Shown here in pieces: positions 52,721-60,248 of a stretch of 62,684 nucleotides of DNA. Made by a program: the position numbers and the translations under genes. The stretch lies in assembly GCA_024402635.1 (NCBI GenBank), contig JAKSTJ010000010.1, positions 1 to 62,684 on the forward strand, written 5' to 3'. How positions within the stretch are numbered: position 1 is the first letter of the stretch; each line of letters opens with the position of its first letter. The notes beneath the pieces are model-generated. The model saw nothing but the letters and a program-made list of their open reading frames with translations. It was not told where the DNA came from and did no database searches. Source of the stretch: Treponema sp. (GTDB lineage: Bacteria; Spirochaetota; Spirochaetia; Treponematales; Treponemataceae).

Positions 52721-53545
52721 TTAAACGAATATTGTTTGCAATTGTGTCTTTTCAAATACTAAAATCTTCTGCGTAATTTTTTTTACGTATGGAATCCACA
52801 TGAAGGCTTTTAATGCGGGATAAATTGAACTCATTCCTCTTCTAATATCATCATCCTTTACTTTGCGGAAACCTTTAGCGATGTTTTTTATATCTTCAAA
52901 GGAATCTGCACCAAACACAAACTTCGCTCCTGTTTTCTGAATGGATTCTTCAACCTTTTCTTTGTTAACCCATTTTTTCGCAAGGCACTCCATTAACACA
53001 GTAGCATTATCAAAATTGTCATGTATGATAGAGAGCATTTGTTCATTTTCTTCAGAGGTCAAATACATGCTTAGCCCCTCAATTATAAAAAGCATTTTTC
53101 CTTTAACCGTAATTCGTTCAGCCCATGCCGGATCAGTAACCGATATTCCGATGGTAGAAACACGTCCTGATTCGTTATAAATCTGATTACGTACTGCAAT
53201 GGTCTCAGGCAAATCAAGGTTATACCAGGTAATCCTTCCGTTATCCATGCGGTAAAATCTTGTATCCAGGCCACATGCTATATTTACTACCGTACAGTCA
53301 GGATTATTTTCGATAAAATCTTTTACCAGTTCATCGAATACTATTGTCCTGGCAATAACACCCGTACCCATAGTAGAATCTTTTTCCGCCAAAGAAAAAT
53401 CGTAATCGATGCGTTCCACCAGCTCTACGGCTTTGGCATCATAGAACTTATGCTTTTTTGATTTTGAATACTGTGCCCTGGCATAAAAGCTTTGGAGCAT
53501 TGTTTCTGCTGTTCCGTTTAATTGAATCTTTATTTTATCTGACAT
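52721..53545 (-). CDS. LCM-family SAM-dependent methyltransferase, 274 aa
   Basis: A leucine-carboxyl-methyltransferase/PPM-type O-methyltransferase, like those annotated as polyketide O-methyltransferases: N-terminal LNGTAETMLQSFYARA, then RTIVFDELVKDFI, the SAM motif VVNIACGLDTRFYRMD, WYNLDLPE and LFIIEGLSMYL. It is encoded 8 bp after the HMA gene. A small-molecule substrate carried by the ABC pair is possible but not shown. Confidence 0.85.
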   Translation of the reverse strand: MSDKIKIQLNGTAETMLQSFYARAQYSKSKKHKFYDAKAVELVERIDYDFSLAEKDSTMGTGVIARTIVFDELVKDFIENNPDCTVVNIACGLDTRFYRMDNGRITWYNLDLPETIAVRNQIYNESGRVSTIGISVTDPAWAERITVKGKMLFIIEGLSMYLTSEENEQMLSIIHDNFDNATVLMECLAKKWVNKEKVEESIQKTGAKFVFGADSFEDIKNIAKGFRKVKDDDIRRGMSSIYPALKAFMWIPYVKKITQKILVFEKTQLQTIFV

Positions 53546-53553
53546 AACAAATC

Positions 53554-53769
53554 CTACTTTTTCTCAATTCTAACAAGTTCATAACCAGTTTCTTTGATTA
53601 CTTGTCTGATTTTTTCTTCATCCAAAATTTCATCAGCGACTATAACAGTCTGATTTTTTCGCTTTGATGACTTTACTTTTTTTACTGTAAAATTTTTGCG
53701 GATTGCATCATTAATGTGGCTTTCGCACATACCGCACATCATTCCGTTAATGTGTAAAATTGTTTTCAT
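53554..53769 (-). CDS. Heavy-metal-associated (HMA) domain protein, 71 aa
   Basis: A single HMA fold with the metal site NGMMCGMCESHINDAIRK, that is M-x-C-x-x-C with the extra His often found in Cu/Zn carriers. The basic middle KKVKSSKRKNQ is unusual for copper chaperones. It is 4 bp after the DUF454 gene and shares the operator-controlled operon, which supports a role in delivering metal. Confidence 0.88.
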   Translation of the reverse strand: MKTILHINGMMCGMCESHINDAIRKNFTVKKVKSSKRKNQTVIVADEILDEEKIRQVIKETGYELVRIEKK

Positions 53770-53773
53770 TTAT

Positions 53774-54184
53774 TTATCCTTCCTTCTTTTCTACTGGAAT
53801 AGTTTTAATTCTTGTAAAGAAATACGTGTACTTGATAGGAATTAAACAAAGTACAATGACTCTTCCTATGATATTTCCAATTGAATTTCCGTTTATGATT
53901 GCTTTGTACTGCATCATTCCAAAAGAAAAGAGAAGCATAATGCTGGCAGTTATTAAAATGGTCAGTTTTGTTTTTAATGTCATTTCTCTTTTTTCAAAAA
54001 AATTTTCCAGATGTTTGTGATAAAGCTTAGTTGATTTAAACCAGCGTTCAAGGCGTTTTGATCCTTTTGCAAAACAGATTGCTGCCAGCATTAAAAATGG
54101 TGTTGTTGGCAGGACGGGAAGAGGAATACCTAAACAGCCTAATCCTAAAAAAATAAAACCTAAAATAATAAATACAATTTTCAT
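53774..54184 (-). CDS. DUF454 (YbaN-like) membrane protein, 136 aa
   Basis: An inner-membrane protein with helices at about 3-40 and 75-118. The family signature GLGCLGIPLPVLPTTPFLML and CFAKGSKRLERWF are clear; function is unknown, but the family recurs beside iron, heme and siderophore genes. AAAGGAG lies upstream of the ATG at 54184, and a GTTAG-N6-CTAAC palindrome (54203-54218) lies just before that site, which implies control of its own. Confidence 0.88.
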   Translation of the reverse strand: MKIVFIILGFIFLGLGCLGIPLPVLPTTPFLMLAAICFAKGSKRLERWFKSTKLYHKHLENFFEKREMTLKTKLTILITASIMLLFSFGMMQYKAIINGNSIGNIIGRVIVLCLIPIKYTYFFTRIKTIPVEKKEG

Positions 54185-54202
54185 ATAATTTTTCTCCTTT
54201 TA

Positions 54203-54218
54203 GTTAGTTATAGCTAAC
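54203..54218. promoter_or_regulatory. GTTAG-N6-CTAAC operator before the DUF454 gene
   Basis: GTTAGTTATAGCTAAC is in the 41-bp gap between the YgbA-like and DUF454 genes, about 20 bp before the DUF454 start. It is a member of the same palindrome family as the three feo sites and two ABC operon sites, and suggests an internal regulated promoter in the operon. Confidence 0.72.
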
Positions 54219-54225
54219 TTTTACC

Positions 54226-54591
54226 TTAAAATTTTTTACTTAGATGCTTTATACACATCCCAGGCATAAAGAAAATCATTCTTGGGCCTGAGTAACGCAT
54301 GACTTTTCTGATTTTTTCTCTGTATTCCGGTTTGTAGCAGTGAGTCTTGCAGTGGCTGCAGAAAGTTTTTGTGCCCTTTGCAATATAAGGACATTTCTGA
54401 CTTCTGAGCTGTGCATATTCTGCAAGATCCTGACATTCGGTACAGAGAAAAACTTTTTTAGGGGTCTGTCCCCCTTTTTTTTTATATTCGTTCCAAGTTG
54501 CTTTATGATTTTGGTGGCAGTATAGCTGAATCATAAAAGTGACGGTATTCTGTTCTTTAGTCCGCTTCTGTTGAATTTCCTCTGATTCCAT
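54226..54591 (-). CDS. YgbA-like (nitrous oxide-stimulated promoter family) protein, 121 aa
   Basis: The YgbA_NO family has Cys pairs and His at fixed places: MIQLYCHQNH, LCTECQDLAEYAQLRSQKCPY, FCSHCKTHCY and MRYSGPRMI. In enterobacteria ygbA is induced by nitric oxide, and a Cys-based metal or NO-stress role is proposed. Its ATG overlaps the ABC stop codon by one base. The codons for KKGGQTPK contain one of the GGGGACAGACC copies described among the findings. Confidence 0.85.
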   Translation of the reverse strand: MESEEIQQKRTKEQNTVTFMIQLYCHQNHKATWNEYKKKGGQTPKKVFLCTECQDLAEYAQLRSQKCPYIAKGTKTFCSHCKTHCYKPEYREKIRKVMRYSGPRMIFFMPGMCIKHLSKKF

Positions 54592-56365
54592 CAGCTGAGT
54601 CTCCCGCTTTCCAGCTTGTAGATTTTATCTGCAAATTCAAATGTAGAATCCCTATGCGAAACTAATACAACAGTTTTTCCTTCTGATTCCTTTTTTACTG
54701 TTTCCATAATCTGATGTTCATTGAATAAATCCAGATTGCTGGTTGGTTCATCAAGGATTAAGAAATCTCCGTCATGTAAGAAGGCTCTGGCTAAACCTAA
54801 ACGCTGGCGCTCACCACCGCTGAAATTGTCTCCTAATTCAGAAACTTTGGTCTGGTAACCTTCTGGAAGTGCCATTATAAAATCGTGAATTGCAGCTTTT
54901 TTGCAGGCAGTCTGAATTTCTTCCAGAGTTGCATTCTGTTTTGCAATTCGCAGGTTATTTTCGATTGTGTCATGGAATAAAACTGTTTCCTGGGTAACAT
55001 AACTTTCTATTGCTTTAAGATTGTCTGAATTGATTACGTTTACAGACTGACTGGAGATTTTTACTTCTCCGGAATCTGCTTTCCAGAAACGCATGAAGAG
55101 TTTTAATAAAGTTGATTTTCCAGAGCCGCTTTTTCCCTGAATACCGATAATCTTGTCCTTTGGAAATTCCATAGAAACTTTATTCAGAATCTGTTCATCT
55201 TTATTGGAAGGATAAGCAAAAGTCACATTGTGGCTGAATGCACCATCAAAAGAAACATTAATTCCTTCTGTAACATCCAGTAAGAGAGGTTTTTCATCTA
55301 AAAGAGAAAGTACCCGTTTCCCGCTGGCAATTGTTCCGCTAAGTCCACTTCCTAAGGCTGCAACTGCAAGAACTGGCCCAAAGGAACTGAACATTGCAGT
55401 AACTGCGACTACAACCTGTTCAATGGAAATCTGTCCAAGTTTATAAAGATAAAGAGAAACCGCAAGCATAGTAAGAGCACCGCATGTAACAAAGAATCCT
55501 GAAAGAGCAGAAGTAAAACCTTCATTTTCGGAAAGTTTTTTTCTTGTTGCAGAAAGTTCATCGCTGCCGGTCTTAATCTGTTCAAGTTTTTTACTTCCGT
55601 TTGAATATAGAATTGTCTGTTCAAGACCACGAAGACAGTCATAAAGGAAAGAATTCATTTTTCCGTATTCTTCACGGTGAATTGTGCCAAGTTTTACTGC
55701 TGTTTTATTTACAATGGCAGGAACCACAATTCCAACTAAGCAATAAAAAACTAAGGCAACTAAAGCTAGCCACAAATTTAGTTTTGCAAAAAACACCAGC
55801 ATTCCCACAGTTACAAGGGTTGCAATGCAAACCGGGCTTATTGTGTGGGCATAAAAAACTTCCAGAAGTTCAATGTCAGAAGTGAGGATTGAAAGAAGTT
55901 GACCTTTTTCTTTTGTTTCAAGCTTTGCAGGCCCCAGTTCCCGAAGCTTTTTAAAAACGATTGCTCTGATTCTTGCAAGAATTGAAAAGGCCAGATAGTG
56001 ATTGCAGTACTGTTCAATGTAGTGAAGAACGCCACGGGCAATTCCGATAACAGGGAAAATCCACAAAGGGATAATCTCCCTGGAGATTGGCCCCATTAAT
56101 GCAAGAGCCCCTAAAGTTGGAATTCCGATTACAAAAAATGTCCGATTGTTCCAAACAGAACAGCCAGAAGCATTACAGGAAATAAGGGCAGGTTTAAACA
56201 GGCCGGCGAAATAGCGCCGACCTGTTTAACTTGTGTTTTCATGGAAAACACTTTTTGAACGTGTTCGCTCTCGCGAACGAATTGTAAATCCTCAGTTGTT
56301 GATACAACTTGCGGTTTACAATTTGAAAGGAAGATTAATTTTGATAAGCGCAGTAAAGTTTTCAT
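54591..56365 (-). pseudogene. ABC half-transporter 2 (permease-ATPase), frameshifted and carrying an inserted element
   Basis: The 3' part (56096 to 54591) holds a membrane domain and an intact ATPase: Walker A GIQGKSGSGKSTLL, signature NFSGGERQRLGLARAF, Walker B FLILDEPTSNLD and the switch His in VSHRDS. The 5' part starts at ATG 56365 (ribosome site GGAGGA at the end of gene 1) as MKTLLRLSKLIF, runs through a four-hairpin insert, resumes at LPLFPVMLLAVLFGTIGHF and hits TAA at about 56129. The downstream frame (VIGIPTLGALALMGPISREI) continues in another phase; one extra T in the T6 run would restore it. It may be broken, slip, or hold a sequencing error. Confidence 0.8.
56191..56323 (-). repeat. 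Four-hairpin repeat element, copy B, inside an ABC transporter gene
   Basis: On the minus strand: hairpin 1 56323-56280 (AATTGTAAACC ... ATTTACAATT), hairpin 2 56279-56260 (CGTTCGC / GCGAAC), hairpin 3 about 56251-56232 (GTGTTTT / AAAACAC) and hairpin 4 56229-56194 (TTAAACAGGtCGGCG / CGCCGgCCTGTTTAA). It lies between KLIF and LPLFPVMLL of the transporter N-terminus, adds about 44 codons without a stop, and encodes a polar segment in front of the first membrane helix. Confidence 0.85.
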
Positions 56366-58116
56366 TAGTTTCCTCCTTGAGATGCTGAATCAAGTTCAGC
56401 ATGACCACAGGAAAAACATTGGACACCTCTCAAAGTTCCGTTTTCAAATTCATAAATCTGGTCGGCATCTTTACAGTTTTCTTTTCTGTGGCTGATCATG
56501 ATGATGGTTTTTGTGGATTTTAACTTATGCAGTAATTCTAGAATTGCAGTTTCACTTTCTACATCAATATTGCTGGTGGCTTCGTCAAAGATGTAGACTT
56601 CGCTGTTGTGTAAAAGGGCGCGGGCAATGGACAATCGCTGTTTCTGACCGCCACTTAAATTTGCTGCATCTTCCTGAATCTGAAAATCAAGGCCACCGTT
56701 TTGTTCTACAAACTCTTTTAATTGAACCTGACTAAGAACATTCCACATTTCTTCTTCTGTGGCAGATGGATTTCCTTCCCAAAGGCAGTCTCTGATTGTT
56801 CCTTTGAAAATCCAGTCTCTGTGACTTATGTAAGTGCAGAATTTGTAAAGGGATTCTGGGGCGAGACTAGAGAGGTCTGTCCCCATTATTTTTACAGTGC
56901 CTTCATAATTGGAATTTATTCCTGCCAGAACTTTTGCAGTTGTTGATTTTCCAGACCCTGATTTTCCTATAAATGCGGTAAAGGATCCAGCGGGAATTGT
57001 TAGAGAAATATTGTTCAGTACTGTTCTTTCGCCGAACTTGTAAGAAAGATTTTGGGTTTCGAAAACAAGAGGTCTGTCCCCGTTGTAAGAAGAATTTTCG
57101 GGGGCGTTGCGGGGGTGTCCCCCGCTAGAGAGGATAGCGACAGACTTTTGGCTGGCGCGTAAGGGGAGACTTCCCCTTCCTTCCTCAACATCCAATAAGG
57201 CGAAAATATTATTGCTGGCTGTGGTTCCGTTCATTGCGGTGTGGAAATAGCTTCCAAGGCGGCGGAGAGGAATAAAAAAATCGGCGGAAAGAAGGATACA
57301 GATTAGTGCGTGCTCAAGGGAAAGCTGACCATTCAAATAGGAAGAAAGAGCGGTCATAATTCCAAGGCCAGCACCACCATAAGCAACGGTATCCATAATG
57401 ATGATGGAATTAAGCTGGAAGGAAAGAACTTTCATTGTAATGCGACGGAAATTTTCTGCATCAAGGCCAAGTTTTTTCTGTCGCTCTTCATCGGCGTTAT
57501 AGATTTTAAGTGTTGTAAGGCCCTGAAGATTTTCGAGATAATTGTCGGCAAGGTTTGCATACTGGTCCATGTAACGGCCAAGAAGTTTTTTTGCGATTTT
57601 TTGAACTGCAACAATGGAAACAGGAATAAGGGGTACGCACACCAGAAGAATCAGTGCCATTTTAAGATGAATGAAGGCAAGAACTGCAAAGGTAAAAAGA
57701 GCTGCAATCATACTGTAAAAAAACTGAGGTAGATACTGACCGAACCAGACTTCAATCTGTTCAACTCCTTCAACTGTCCACTGGATGATTTTTGCGGTTT
57801 CAGTTTTTTCCTGATACTCTGGTCCAAGACGGAGAAGTTTTTCGTAAATCAGGGTGCGGAGGGTCTTTTTTACTTCCTTACTGGAATTAAAACTTGCTAC
57901 GGAAATAAACTGATTACACAAAAAAGTTGCAAAAACGGAAAGTATAATCAGAAATGCCGGAAGTTCAATACTGCTGCCACGTTTTTCTATAATGGAAGCA
58001 ACTGAAAAAACAAGAACAAAATTCGAAATCAAAGATATGAGTTTTAACACTACTGTTATGAACACATATTTTTTTGATTTTGGTACAAGATTTAGCAAAC
58101 GTTTGTTTATCATCAT
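56365..58116 (-). CDS. ABC half-transporter 1 (permease-ATPase), 583 aa
   Basis: A type IV ABC exporter half of the CydDC/YbtPQ/IrtAB kind. Membrane helices occupy residues 15-300, and the ATPase has FIGKSGSGKSTTAKVLA, NLSGGQKQRLSIARAL, VYIFDEATSNID and ISHRKE. Two oddities: a linker of about 35 residues rich in Arg/Ser/Pro (from GRGSLPLRASQK to NSSYNGD) is encoded by a GC-rich palindromic insert, and the last 12 residues (HAELDSASQGGN) are encoded by a REP-like hairpin. It is the first gene of a seven-gene operon with feo-type operators, so transport of iron, heme or a metallophore is suggested. Gene 2 starts at its stop codon (TAATG). Confidence 0.88.
   Translation of the reverse strand: MMINKRLLNLVPKSKKYVFITVVLKLISLISNFVLVFSVASIIEKRGSSIELPAFLIILSVFATFLCNQFISVASFNSSKEVKKTLRTLIYEKLLRLGPEYQEKTETAKIIQWTVEGVEQIEVWFGQYLPQFFYSMIAALFTFAVLAFIHLKMALILLVCVPLIPVSIVAVQKIAKKLLGRYMDQYANLADNYLENLQGLTTLKIYNADEERQKKLGLDAENFRRITMKVLSFQLNSIIIMDTVAYGGAGLGIMTALSSYLNGQLSLEHALICILLSADFFIPLRRLGSYFHTAMNGTTASNNIFALLDVEEGRGSLPLRASQKSVAILSSGGHPRNAPENSSYNGDRPLVFETQNLSYKFGERTVLNNISLTIPAGSFTAFIGKSGSGKSTTAKVLAGINSNYEGTVKIMGTDLSSLAPESLYKFCTYISHRDWIFKGTIRDCLWEGNPSATEEEMWNVLSQVQLKEFVEQNGGLDFQIQEDAANLSGGQKQRLSIARALLHNSEVYIFDEATSNIDVESETAILELLHKLKSTKTIIMISHRKENCKDADQIYEFENGTLRGVQCFSCGHAELDSASQGGN
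56381..56406. repeat. REP-like hairpin at the 3' end of ABC gene 1
   Basis: GATGCTGAA ... TTCAGCATGACC is the same palindrome family as at 41112-41137. On the minus strand it encodes GHAELDSAS at the protein end, so the repeat has replaced or extended the natural C-terminus. Confidence 0.85.
57075..57180. repeat. GC-rich palindromic insert in the linker of ABC gene 1
   Basis: About 100 bp clearly richer in G+C than the surrounding gene, with the palindromes GCGGGGG / CCCCCGC (about 57108-57126) and AAGGGGA / TTCCCCTT (about 57161-57178). It is in frame and lies between the membrane and ATPase domains, where extra residues are tolerated. It starts at one of the GGTCTGTCCCC oligonucleotides. 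The base composition and location point to an inserted repeat. Confidence 0.7.
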
Positions 58117-58121
58117 TTTTA

Positions 58122-58137
58122 GTTAGCCTTTACTAAC
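58122..58137. promoter_or_regulatory. GTTAG-N6-CTAAC operator, ABC operon proximal site
   Basis: GTTAGCCTTTACTAAC lies directly downstream of the -10 hexamer of the ABC operon, at the presumed start site and 6 bp before the ATG at 58116. Binding would block initiation. Confidence 0.72.
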
Positions 58138-58166
58138 ATAATAATGAAAATAACAAATTGTTTAAA
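58138..58166 (-). promoter_or_regulatory. Promoter of the ABC operon
   Basis: On the minus strand TTTAAA (58166-58161) and TATTAT (58143-58138) are 17 bp apart. The flanking palindromes at 58122-58137 and 58170-58185 enclose it precisely. Confidence 0.55.
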
Positions 58167-58169
58167 GTG

Positions 58170-58185
58170 GTTAGGGAGTACTAAC
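58170..58185. promoter_or_regulatory. GTTAG-N6-CTAAC operator, ABC operon distal site
   Basis: GTTAGGGAGTACTAAC lies just upstream of the -35 region, 48 bp from the proximal site. It is also in the 5' region of the divergent AraC-type gene and could affect both directions. Confidence 0.72.
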
Positions 58186-58319
58186 TGCTTTTTTAGAATA
58201 TGATTTTATTTATTATCCACATCAATAACAAATAGAATTACTCAAAAAATCAAATCAGCGTTAAAATTATTTGGTATTCTCATATTGTAAGCTCTTCCGG
58301 AAGAGTTTTGGAGTAACAA

Positions 58320-59141
58320 ATGGCAAATATGGATTTATTGTTAAGGTCACTTTCCTACATCGAAGATCATCTTAATTGTGAAATTCAAACTGAAGATATT
58401 GCCCGTGCCTGTTTTGCTTCTAAATCATCTTTAGAAAAAACATTCAGAGTTCAGGCAGGATTTTCAGTTCACGATTATATTCTTCGTCGTCGTATGATGA
58501 AGGCCGCCCGTATGATGATTCAAAAGCCAAATTTAAGTTTGCTGGATATTGCTGTGGAATATGGATTTTCAAGTCATGAAGCCTTTACCAGAGCATTTTT
58601 TAGCATTTGGAACTGTAATCCGTCGGAGTTTAGGGAAAAATACATCAGTAAGAGTAAGATTCCAGAATTATTTCCTCAGATTACAGGCTTTGCAAATCTT
58701 ATTGGAGAAAAAAATATGAGAAGAACCGTTGATATTTCGGAGATGTATGATTTTATTAAGGAACGTAAGGATTGTTACATTGTGTGTTCAGATGTTGAAC
58801 ATTTAGTTCCTATAAATGAGATTTCCAGAAAAGCCGGAGACATTGCCCTTTCGGAAACTATGAAACGTATGCTGGATGCCAGTAGCGATGAAGATGTGGT
58901 TTTCAGAATCGGTAAGGATGAGTTCGCACTTATTACAAACAGCAGTGACATTAAATACGCAGAAGAGATTCAGAATAAAATCTTAAGCCTTAATGGTACA
59001 ACTTTCGATTTTGAAGATAAAAAGATTCCATTGAACCTGACAGTGGCAATTACCAAAATAAACGAAAAATCTTTCCATTACGGGGATATTTTTACCCAGA
59101 TGTTTGATGCTATAATGGATGTCAGAAAGGGAAAGTTTTAG
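58320..59141 (+). CDS. AraC-type HTH regulator fused to a degenerate GGDEF-like domain, 273 aa
   Basis: Residues 5-112 are an AraC/XylS double HTH (EDIARACFASKSSLEKTFR; LLDIAVEYGFSSHEAFTRAFF). This domain is at the N-terminus, whereas AraC proteins usually carry it at the end. Residues about 140-270 look like a GGDEF domain: VCSDVEHLVPINEISRKAGD (D158 for the metal Asp), ISRKAGDIAL, and the signature FRIGKDEFALI with GKDEF (198-202) in place of GGDEF. The changed Gly suggests binding rather than synthesis of cyclic di-GMP. It is divergent from the ABC operon, 203 bp apart, and probably regulates it. Confidence 0.82.
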   Translation: MANMDLLLRSLSYIEDHLNCEIQTEDIARACFASKSSLEKTFRVQAGFSVHDYILRRRMMKAARMMIQKPNLSLLDIAVEYGFSSHEAFTRAFFSIWNCNPSEFREKYISKSKIPELFPQITGFANLIGEKNMRRTVDISEMYDFIKERKDCYIVCSDVEHLVPINEISRKAGDIALSETMKRMLDASSDEDVVFRIGKDEFALITNSSDIKYAEEIQNKILSLNGTTFDFEDKKIPLNLTVAITKINEKSFHYGDIFTQMFDAIMDVRKGKF

Positions 59142-59282
59142 GGAAAATTTAATCAAAATGAATTTTATACGGATACGCATAATATGTGTTATGTGGATGC
59201 ACCACTGGTGCACAATTTTGTAATTAAAAAGGCTCAATTATTTTCTATATAAAATAAACCAAAAATATGTTATATTTTTAAT

Positions 59283-60248
59283 ATGAACAAAGAAATTAAA
59301 TTCATAGATTTATTTGCTGGAATTGGCGGATTTCATATTGCACTTTCTTCTCTCGGCGGAAAAGCTGTATTTGCCAGTGAATGGGATAAAGATGCAGCTT
59401 TAGTTTATGAAAATAATTTTTCTCTAAAACCAGAAGGTGACATTACAAAAATTTCTGAAAAATCCATTCCAGACCATGATGTGCTTTGTGCAGGTTTTCC
59501 ATGTCAAGCTTTTTCCATTAGCGGCAAACAGCTTGGTTTTGAAGACAGCCGCGGAACCCTCTTTTTTGATGTTGCACGAATAGCAAAAGAAAAGCAACCT
59601 AAAGTAATGTTTTTGGAGAATGTAAAAAACCTTGCTCGCCATGATGGTGGAAAAACTCTTGCAGTTATAAAAAAAACATTAGATGAAATTGGATATGATG
59701 TTTTTGATGAAGTTCTTGATGCATCAAAATATGGAGTTCCTCAGAGCAGAAAACGTATATATATAGTATGCTTTAGAAAAGATTTAAATGTAAAAGAATT
59801 TTCATTTCCAGAGGAAGAAAATTTGAAAAAGCATGTAATGGATATACTGCTTCCAGAATCAGAAACAGCAAAGTATGAAATTCATAGGAATGATGTAACC
59901 ATAAATCAAAATGTAAAAGAAAAATTTTCTAACAGTCCTTTACGAATTGGAACTGTAAACAAAGGCGGCCAGGGAGAGCGAATTTACAGTCCACTAGGAA
60001 CGGCAATTACTCTATCAGCATATGGAGGTGGAGCTGGAGCAAAAACAGGCTTATATAGAGTGAATGGTAAAATTCGAAGGCTTGCTCCACGAGAATGTGC
60101 TAGACTAGATGGATTTCCTGAAACTTTCAAAATTGCAGAACGAGATACTATTGCATATAAGCAGTTTGGAAATTCCGTTGTTGTAGATGTTTTAGTAAAA
60201 ATAATGAAAAACGCCCTTGAAAAAGAGGAGGTTGTTGCATGCCTATGA
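59283..60248 (+). CDS. Cytosine-5 DNA methyltransferase, HhaI-like (predicted GCGC), 321 aa
   Basis: A complete m5C methyltransferase in the usual motif order: FIDLFAGIGGFHIAL (I), CAGFPCQAFSISGKQ (IV, catalytic Cys), MFLENVKN (VI), YGVPQSRKRIYIV (VIII), a target-recognition region with KGGQGERIYSPLGTAITLSA, and YKQFGNSVVV (X). From memory this matches M.HhaI closely, including the recognition region (KGGQGERIYS, ITLSAYGGG), so GCGC is the likely target. The endonuclease gene overlaps its 3' end by 10 bp. Confidence 0.93.
   Translation: MNKEIKFIDLFAGIGGFHIALSSLGGKAVFASEWDKDAALVYENNFSLKPEGDITKISEKSIPDHDVLCAGFPCQAFSISGKQLGFEDSRGTLFFDVARIAKEKQPKVMFLENVKNLARHDGGKTLAVIKKTLDEIGYDVFDEVLDASKYGVPQSRKRIYIVCFRKDLNVKEFSFPEEENLKKHVMDILLPESETAKYEIHRNDVTINQNVKEKFSNSPLRIGTVNKGGQGERIYSPLGTAITLSAYGGGAGAKTGLYRVNGKIRRLAPRECARLDGFPETFKIAERDTIAYKQFGNSVVVDVLVKIMKNALEKEEVVACL

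Noticed and set aside
59186..59215. Palindrome TGCACCA-C-TGGTGCA after the AraC-type gene as a terminator
   Set aside because: There is no T tract after the stem; it might be a protein-binding site, but nothing else supports this.
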